Shown here: piece after piece, positions 20,888 to 25,587 of the stretch
How positions within the stretch are numbered: position 1 is the first letter of the stretch
How the letters are laid out: every line of letters starts with the position of its first letter
Assembly (NCBI GenBank): GCA_038063195.1
Contig: JBBTVO010000004.1
Span: 1-25,587, forward strand
Length of the DNA: 25,587 nucleotides
Source of the DNA: JBBTVO01 sp038063195
GTDB taxonomy: Bacteria > Patescibacteriota > Microgenomatia > Levybacterales > UBA12049
Direction: 5' to 3'
Position numbers and translations under genes: made by a program
The notes under the pieces: model-generated
Seen by the model: the letters and a program-made list of their open reading frames with translations, nothing else
Database searches by the model: none
Told to the model about the DNA's origin: nothing

Positions 20888-21247
20888 TCATCTAACTTTT
20901 ATATAAATTGAATTAAAAATCAAATTTAGTTCTTTTGCTTCCTGCCATAATGACTTTGTTTCTTCTTTTAATCCAGGCACAGCAGTCGCAATCATCCTGA
21001 GGAAGTGTTTCACTTCCCGAGATTCTTTTTTGCAAATACCAATTTTATGCCTGAAATCTACCTTACTTTCAGCATCATCTGCTTCGCAATAATTCGCTCC
21101 CACACTTGTTGCTGCTTTTACCAATTGATTTATAAGCGGATCCGTAATCACCCCTCTTGGAATCTTTTTGCAAAATTTAATAATATTTTCTCCGAACTTT
21201 GCCGTTCGCTCTTCCAGATCGTATTTGGTATTTGTGTCTTTAGTCAT
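20888..21247 (-). CDS. Four-helix-bundle (23S rRNA intervening-sequence type) protein
   Basis: A 119-residue protein of the S23/TIGR02436 family. Hallmarks: YDLEERTAKFGENIIKFCKKIPR near the N terminus, then LINQLVKAATSVGANYCEADDAESKVDFRHKIGICKKESREVKHFLRMIATA and a final helix. Members were first found encoded in 23S rRNA intervening sequences of spirochaetes and are related in fold to Avd proteins of diversity-generating retroelements; their function is unclear. Here the gene is not in an rRNA; it stands alone between repeat stretches (20841-20880 and 21250-21288) that match in inverted orientation, as if the gene and its flanks form one small mobile unit. No reverse transcriptase or variable repeat is nearby. 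Confidence 0.88.
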   Translation of the reverse strand: MTKDTNTKYDLEERTAKFGENIIKFCKKIPRGVITDPLINQLVKAATSVGANYCEADDAESKVDFRHKIGICKKESREVKHFLRMIATAVPGLKEETKSLWQEAKELNLIFNSIYIKVR

Positions 21248-21249
21248 TA

Positions 21250-21288
21250 TTTAGAAATTAGTTCAATTAGATTAATTAGGTTAATTTA
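21250..21288. repeat. Right AATTAG/TAATT repeat flanking four-helix gene
   Basis: TTTAGAAATTAGTTCAATTAG followed by ATTAATTAGGTTAATTTAAA. Inverted relative to 20841-20880 with shared TAGAAATTAG and AGGTTAATT words. Confidence 0.6.
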
Positions 21289-22221
21289 AAGCAGTTTCAT
21301 TTGGGTTTTTTCGATTTTTTCTATTTTTCCGTCGGCCTTAAACACTTCGTCCAATCTTCTTGGCAAGGTCTTGAAATCATAGCTTTCAAGTGCTTTTTTA
21401 AACGCCGCAACATCCAGATTTTTCATGTCGCAGTCGGCAAAATCATAAGCAAAAGGTGCGTTGGTAAGAATTGTAGCAAGCTGGTGAGCAAGCTTGGCGC
21501 TCTCCCTTCCCACTTCTAATTTTTCTGCCAATTTGGGATTTTTGGACTTAATTTCCTCAATATTCTTGTAAATATTCTCAATCGAATCGTATTCATTAAT
21601 AAGATTTGACGCGGTCTTCGGCCCAATTCCCGAAACTCCCGGATAATTATCAGAGCTATCGCCCATTAAAGCCTTAAGTTCTATAAACTGCGAAGCATTT
21701 ATTCCGTACTTTTCTTTAACTTTGTCCTCGTCATAAAGAATCATTTCAGAAATTCCCTTAAGTGGTGCCAAGACTTTTGTCTTGTGGTTTACAAGCTGAA
21801 GCATATCGCGGTCGCCGGTAAGGATATAGACCAGATGCCCGGTCTCCTTGGCCTTCTCAGCAATTGTACCTATGACATCATCCGCCTCTAGCCCATCGAC
21901 AGAGTAAACGGATATCTTTGCCTTCTCCAAAATCCCCCGAATAATTCCAAATTGCGGAGAAAGATCGCTTTCCATTGCGGGACGTTTTGATTGATAGTCT
22001 TTGAAAAGTTCCTTTCTAAAGTTAGGAGCCGGTCTGTCGAAAGCAATTGCGATATGCTCAGGGCGGAGCTCCTGAATAATTTTGAGGATCATGTTGAAGA
22101 ATCCCTGGACAGCACCTGTGGGAGTACCGTCAGAACGTGTAAGTGGCGGCATTACATGATAAGCCCTATGAACAATAGCATTCCCGTCAATCAATACAAA
22201 TTTTTCCTCAGAAGAATCCAT
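21286..22221 (-). CDS. Stand-alone 5'-3' exonuclease (PolI N-terminal/FEN type)
   Basis: A 311-residue flap/5'-3' exonuclease equal to the N-terminal domain of DNA polymerase I, removing RNA primers and flaps. Metal-ligand motifs: VLIDGNAIVHRAYH (Asp12), AIAFDRPAPNFRKELFKDYQ, VDGLEADDVIGTIA, ILTGDRDMLQLV and MGDSSDNYPGVSGIGPKTA with the H3TH DNA-binding region. The protein stops after the exonuclease domain, with no 3'-5' exonuclease or polymerase domain and no remnant downstream, so it is a natural stand-alone protein and not a broken polA. It has a leaderless promoter. The gap to the four-helix gene is repeat sequence. Confidence 0.92.
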   Translation of the reverse strand: MDSSEEKFVLIDGNAIVHRAYHVMPPLTRSDGTPTGAVQGFFNMILKIIQELRPEHIAIAFDRPAPNFRKELFKDYQSKRPAMESDLSPQFGIIRGILEKAKISVYSVDGLEADDVIGTIAEKAKETGHLVYILTGDRDMLQLVNHKTKVLAPLKGISEMILYDEDKVKEKYGINASQFIELKALMGDSSDNYPGVSGIGPKTASNLINEYDSIENIYKNIEEIKSKNPKLAEKLEVGRESAKLAHQLATILTNAPFAYDFADCDMKNLDVAAFKKALESYDFKTLPRRLDEVFKADGKIEKIEKTQMKLL

Positions 22222-22227
22222 GAAGGT

Positions 22228-22236
22228 ATTATAGCA
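22228..22236 (-). promoter_or_regulatory. Extended -10 promoter of the exonuclease gene
   Basis: TGCTATAAT on the minus strand, the same 9-mer as at 13713-13721, ending 6 nt before ATG 22221 (22222-22227); predicted leaderless. No clear -35. Confidence 0.7.
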
Positions 22237-22244
22237 TCAAAAAT

Positions 22245-22988
22245 CTAAATTCCGGGGCTTTGAGACAGAAGCTTGCGATATACATAAGCACCGGCTATAA
22301 GAACCATAGGAGTAGCAATAATTAGTCCCAAGCCAAAAGCTAGGTAACCAAGCATATATATTATGCTTGCTACTAATTGAAACAACATTAACTTGAGTAT
22401 TTGCCCCTTCGTCATAGCCCAACTTATCTTCAAAGAATCAATTACACCTACTCCCCTATCTACTATTAGATAGTAGTAAAAACTTAGCCTAATCGCTAAT
22501 ATTAACCCAGGAATAATAAGTAATATTAACCCGCCGAGCACAGCTAGCGCATATAAAATAGTTGCTCCCGTATACACGAGAACTTTCTTGTATTCCCTGA
22601 AAAGATCTGCAAATTCTGGTTTTTGATTGTCTATAATTTTTAGAGAAACTTTTGTATATCCCAGAATAATTACAAGTTGAATAATGAATAGGGAAATGCC
22701 TACTATAATACCTAATGGCGCGGCGATAGCTTTAGTATTAATAAAAATACTCAAAATGGCGATAGATGCTATAAGAACTATTGCTACCGCTGTGCCCAAT
22801 ACTATGCTACCTATAATTACTGTAATAATAAAACCTATGTTCTTAAGAGTTAGGCTCCAACCTGCTTTTATTGCTTCTAGAATAGAAAAGCTAGGCATTC
22901 CAGAAGCTTGATTTGCTGGAGGAGGTGCTTGCTGTGGCGGAATAGGAACTTGTGCTGTCGGGCTCTGAACAGGATTATTGTTCTCCAT
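22245..22988 (-). CDS. Polytopic membrane protein with Pro-rich N terminus
   Basis: A 247-residue protein with a cytoplasmic Pro/Gln-rich tail (about residues 5-30, NNNPVQSPTAQVPIPPQQAPP), then SFSILEAIKAGWSLTLKNIG and about six membrane helices. It resembles the DUF975/GPDP-membrane-domain-like group; function unknown. It is a paralogue of the next gene: both share LLIIPGxxLAIxxxFYxxLIVDxxxG, SxKxSxAMTxGxxxKLxLF and a final YRKLLSxS. Its own promoter is nearly identical to the paralogue's, with the same CTGAAATACT -10 region 7 nt before the ATG. Confidence 0.75.
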   Translation of the reverse strand: MENNNPVQSPTAQVPIPPQQAPPPANQASGMPSFSILEAIKAGWSLTLKNIGFIITVIIGSIVLGTAVAIVLIASIAILSIFINTKAIAAPLGIIVGISLFIIQLVIILGYTKVSLKIIDNQKPEFADLFREYKKVLVYTGATILYALAVLGGLILLIIPGLILAIRLSFYYYLIVDRGVGVIDSLKISWAMTKGQILKLMLFQLVASIIYMLGYLAFGLGLIIATPMVLIAGAYVYRKLLSQSPGI

Positions 22989-22995
22989 TAGATTG

Positions 22996-23025
22996 AGTAT
23001 TTCAGAAATTAAATGTGGATGTCAA
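22996..23025 (-). promoter_or_regulatory. Promoter of the 247-residue membrane protein gene
   Basis: -35 TTGACA (23020-23025), 18-bp spacer and -10 AATACT (22996-23001) with upstream TG, ending 7 nt before ATG 22988; leaderless. The -35 lies just before the stop of the paralogous gene at 23030. Confidence 0.65.
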
Positions 23026-23029
23026 TGAT

Positions 23030-23674
23030 TTATGATTTTGAATGATGAGAAAGAAGCTTGCGGTAGATGTAGATTGTCGCCATTACTGTGGTCGGGATTG
23101 TGACAATAAGTCCAACAACCAATACCAAAGCGCCCAAAATATTTATAACCGCAAGAGCTAAGGCAAAAAGGAAAAGTTTCCATTTTACACCCTCTGTCAT
23201 CGCAGAACTTTTTTTAAACGATTCCATTATTCCCATATTCTTATCGACAATTAGGAAACTATAGAATTGCCATTTTATAGCAAGGTAAATACCGGGAATT
23301 ATAAGCAGAATAAACCCTATTCCCACAGCTATTACGTATAAAATTGAAGCTCCCAGGTATCTTAAAAAAAGCGAAGAGTGAGAATAGAGATGGGAGAAAT
23401 TAAGTTGCTTTTTGTCGTAAAGGTCAAGGACGATCTTGATACTTCCTATTTGAACAAGAAGAGAAATAGCAAATGAAATAAGACCCCAGATAAGACTAAG
23501 CGCACTGCCTTTAAGCGCTTCTGTAACCATGTTCGATAAAATATTGATTACTAGAAGTACTCCACCCAGTTTTATAAATGTGACTAAATTTGCTTTGAAG
23601 AAATTAAAACCATACCTTAGAGCCTCAGAGATCGAGAAAGATTTTGCTGATGTGGTTTTTGCTGATTTTTCCAT
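23030..23674 (-). CDS. Polytopic membrane protein, paralogue of preceding gene
   Basis: A 214-residue membrane protein with a short Lys/Ser/Thr-rich N terminus (MEKSAKTTSAKSFSISEALRYGF) and about six helices. It shares with the 247-residue neighbour the FSISEALRYG / FSILEAIKAG entry helix, LLIIPGIYLAIKWQFYSFLIVDKNMGIMESFKKSSAMTEG region and YRKLLSHHS end, so the two arose by tandem duplication. It lacks the Pro-rich tail. ATG 23674 is chosen; an in-frame TTG at 23710 coincides with the -35 TTGACA of its promoter and would lie upstream of the transcript. Confidence 0.75.
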   Translation of the reverse strand: MEKSAKTTSAKSFSISEALRYGFNFFKANLVTFIKLGGVLLVINILSNMVTEALKGSALSLIWGLISFAISLLVQIGSIKIVLDLYDKKQLNFSHLYSHSSLFLRYLGASILYVIAVGIGFILLIIPGIYLAIKWQFYSFLIVDKNMGIMESFKKSSAMTEGVKWKLFLFALALAVINILGALVLVVGLIVTIPTTVMATIYIYRKLLSHHSKS

Positions 23675-23681
23675 TAAATGT

Positions 23682-23710
23682 AGTATTTCAGAGAAGATTA
23701 TGGTTGTCAA
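23682..23710 (-). promoter_or_regulatory. Promoter of the 214-residue membrane protein gene
   Basis: -35 TTGACA (23705-23710), 17-bp spacer and -10 AATACT (23682-23687) with upstream TG, ending 7 nt before ATG 23674. Same -10 region as the paralogous promoter at 22996-23025. Confidence 0.65.
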
Positions 23711-23731
23711 TCCCGCCTTCTTCGGGACAAA

Positions 23732-25587
23732 CTAAGACTTGGCGGGGGCAAACGCAAATCTGGCCAGTCCTTTCTTGGGACCTATCAATCTTTCAAACTC
23801 TTCTGATTCAATTGTTTCTTTTATCAAAAGCTCCTCTGCTAAAACATCAAGCTTACTCCTTAACTTTCTGAGAATCAGGACTGCCTTTTTGTAGGCAGCG
23901 TCTGTCAGTCTTTGCACCTCTTTATCAATTCTTGAAGCCATTTCATCCGATACATCAGCCCGTTCGCTGTAAAACCTATTTCTTTCTCCCCCATCCAGAT
24001 TTATCGGTCCCAGCTCACTCATGCCGTACTCCACCACCATAGTCCTTGCTACTTCAGTCGCCTTTGCAATATCATCGGATGCGCCTGTTGTTGCTTCATT
24101 GAAAATCAGACTTTCAGCAGCCCTTCCGCCAAGCATTACACTAATTTGTTCTATAAGTCTGGTCTTGGTCTCATGCACATGTTCTGTGGGCTCCATCATT
24201 GTGTGACCCAGAGACAAACCTCTACTAACAATCGAAATTCGGTGAACAGGATCCATATGCGGCATTTCCCATGAAACAAGCGCATGTCCTGCTTCATGAT
24301 AAGCTGTCATTTTTCTGTCCTCATCTGACTGAAGTCTTTTTTTCTCAGGCCCAAGCTTTACTTTGGTCGCCGCCTCTTCAATATCCTTCATCTCAATTGC
24401 TTTTCTGGTAAATCTTGCCGCCAAAATCGCCGCTTCATTAAGCATATTTTCAAGATCAGCACCCGAAAATCCTACGGTTCTTCGTGCGGCTTTTTCCCAA
24501 TCTACATCTTTATCAAATGGTTTTCCTCTTGCATGAATAGATAGAATTGCTTTCCTTCCTTCAATATCCGGCATATCCAGAACCACTCTTCTGTCAAATC
24601 TTCCGGGCCTCACAAGCGCGGGGTCCAAGACGTCAGGCCTATTAGTTGCAGCCATAACTATCAGCTGTTCTGTCGGCGCAAATCCATCCATTTCTACAAG
24701 AATTTGATTTAGGGTCTGTTCTCTTTCATCATGTCCTCCCATAAATCCAGCACCCCTTTGCCTTCCAATCGCATCAACTTCATCTATAAAAATTATCGCA
24801 GGCTGTGCTTTTTTGGCCGTGTTAAACAGATCCCGCACTCGGGATGCACCGACTCCGACGAGCATTTCCATAAATTCAGAACCTGCCATTGAGAAGAACG
24901 GAACGTTTGCTTCCCCGGCGGTTGCACGGGCGAGCAAAGTCTTTCCCGTACCTGAAGGGCCTACCATAAGTACACCCTTGGGAGTCCTTGCTCCCATTGC
25001 TTTATACTTTCCGGGATTTTTAAGAAAATCAACAATTTCTGTAAGCTCCTGCTTTGCTTCATCCACTCCCGCAACATCTGCAAATCTTATCTGTGGAGTA
25101 TCTTTGGAAAATAATTTTGCTCGGGACTGTCCGAAAGAAAAAATATTCTCCTGAGCACCTCTAGCCTGGCGGAATATAAACCAGAAAAAAGCAACCATTA
25201 GAAGTATCGGAATAACAGATGACAATATGTTTATCCATCCGTTAAGCCCTGTCTCATCTTTTACTACAACTTTTGTCTTATCAAGCTTAACTCCTGCATC
25301 GGAAAATAATTGGTAAATATTTGAGCCGGGTTCTTTAAAAGCCTGAACAGTTTTATCCCCTTCCTTAACGCTTAATTTGTTATCTGTAATAGTGATTTCT
25401 GAAACCTTTCCGCTTTTTACGTCTTTAATAATTTGTGAAAGAGGTACTACATTTGACGACGTCTCGGTCGTTGTCTGAGTTGCGCCGAGGAATAAAAATC
25501 CTGCGACAAGAATCAAAGTCGCATAGAGAACCAAATTTTTCCAGGAGGTATTTATTTTGAATTTACCGATTTTTGTTTTCTTGCTCT
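23732..25587 (-). CDS. ftsH: ATP-dependent zinc metalloprotease FtsH (5' end outside window)
   Basis: Membrane-bound AAA+ protease that degrades unassembled membrane proteins and some regulators. Seen in order: a first membrane helix (NLVLYATLILVAGFLFLG), a short external domain, a second helix (LSSVIPILLMVAFFWFIF), then the AAA domain with Walker A GPSGTGKT, Walker B IIFIDEVDAIG, the pore/arginine-finger region NRPDVLDPALVRPGRFDRR, and the protease domain with zinc site HEAGH. The reading frame stays open to the right edge (residues SKKTKIGKFKINTSWKN precede the first helix) and no ATG is seen, so the start lies beyond 25587. A TTG at 25534 would cut into the first helix and is rejected. At least 617 residues, normal for FtsH. 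Confidence 0.96.
   Translation of the reverse strand, partial: SKKTKIGKFKINTSWKNLVLYATLILVAGFLFLGATQTTTETSSNVVPLSQIIKDVKSGKVSEITITDNKLSVKEGDKTVQAFKEPGSNIYQLFSDAGVKLDKTKVVVKDETGLNGWINILSSVIPILLMVAFFWFIFRQARGAQENIFSFGQSRAKLFSKDTPQIRFADVAGVDEAKQELTEIVDFLKNPGKYKAMGARTPKGVLMVGPSGTGKTLLARATAGEANVPFFSMAGSEFMEMLVGVGASRVRDLFNTAKKAQPAIIFIDEVDAIGRQRGAGFMGGHDEREQTLNQILVEMDGFAPTEQLIVMAATNRPDVLDPALVRPGRFDRRVVLDMPDIEGRKAILSIHARGKPFDKDVDWEKAARRTVGFSGADLENMLNEAAILAARFTRKAIEMKDIEEAATKVKLGPEKKRLQSDEDRKMTAYHEAGHALVSWEMPHMDPVHRISIVSRGLSLGHTMMEPTEHVHETKTRLIEQISVMLGGRAAESLIFNEATTGASDDIAKATEVARTMVVEYGMSELGPINLDGGERNRFYSERADVSDEMASRIDKEVQRLTDAAYKKAVLILRKLRSKLDVLAEELLIKETIESEEFERLIGPKKGLARFAFAPAKS

Noticed and set aside
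20888..21247. Diversity-generating retroelement (Avd-like protein)
   Set aside because: No reverse transcriptase, template repeat or variable repeat is visible in the window; the sequence fits the S23-type family better.
21286..22221. Truncated DNA polymerase I
   Set aside because: The frame ends cleanly after the exonuclease domain and no polymerase-domain remnants follow; stand-alone 5'-3' exonucleases are known.

Overview
The window is an AT-rich bacterial segment that most resembles the Candidate Phyla Radiation (Patescibacteria), probably Microgenomates. This is an inference from gene content: an archaeal-type ATP-dependent DNA ligase, an endonuclease Q (EndoQ) homologue, an archaeal-type UMP kinase, a DUF5654-type protein, a S23-type four-helix-bundle protein and many small unassigned proteins. 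I saw no rRNA, tRNA or CRISPR array.

Layout. 56-1469 is an insertion sequence with a DDE transposase, flanked by a 16-bp direct repeat. 1557-4150 holds a Crp/Fnr-type regulator (-), a PH-domain membrane protein, a two-helix membrane protein and a membrane-anchored DsbA-like oxidoreductase (all +). From 4158 nearly everything is on the minus strand: acylphosphatase, a small unknown protein and peptidyl-tRNA hydrolase; an unknown protein; a phosphoribosyltransferase downstream of EndoQ; two unknown proteins, one with PD-(D/E)XK-like residues; and an overlapping Fic / unknown / ATP-dependent ligase operon. After a divergent pair of small genes (13.3-14.0 kb) come a membrane-anchored protein, NAD(P)H-hydrate dehydratase, RecF, UMP kinase, an unknown protein, an MFS transporter, a GT4 glycosyltransferase, the four-helix-bundle gene, a stand-alone 5'-3' exonuclease, two paralogous membrane proteins and FtsH, which runs off the right edge.

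DNA maintenance is over-represented: EndoQ, ligase, RecF, the 5'-3' exonuclease and a possible PD-(D/E)XK nuclease. Apart from the Fic operon these are separate transcription units, so I see a repair-rich neighbourhood and not a single pathway operon.

Two genome-wide behaviours stand out. First, nearly every operon-leading gene has a -10 box ending only 6-11 nt before its ATG, often with a good -35 box or an extended -10 TG. This predicts leaderless or near-leaderless mRNAs, and it fixes several start codons, because upstream TTG alternatives fall inside the -35 box or before the transcription start. The two first genes with clear Shine-Dalgarno sequences appear to have real leaders. Second, housekeeping genes (EndoQ, ligase, NnrD, RecF, the glycosyltransferase) carry short palindromic or tandem repeats inserted in frame, with related copies between genes. 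In the ligase one sits just after the catalytic lysine motif. I regard this repeat family as the most likely under-described system in the window; it resembles in concept the palindromic elements known inside Rickettsia proteins.
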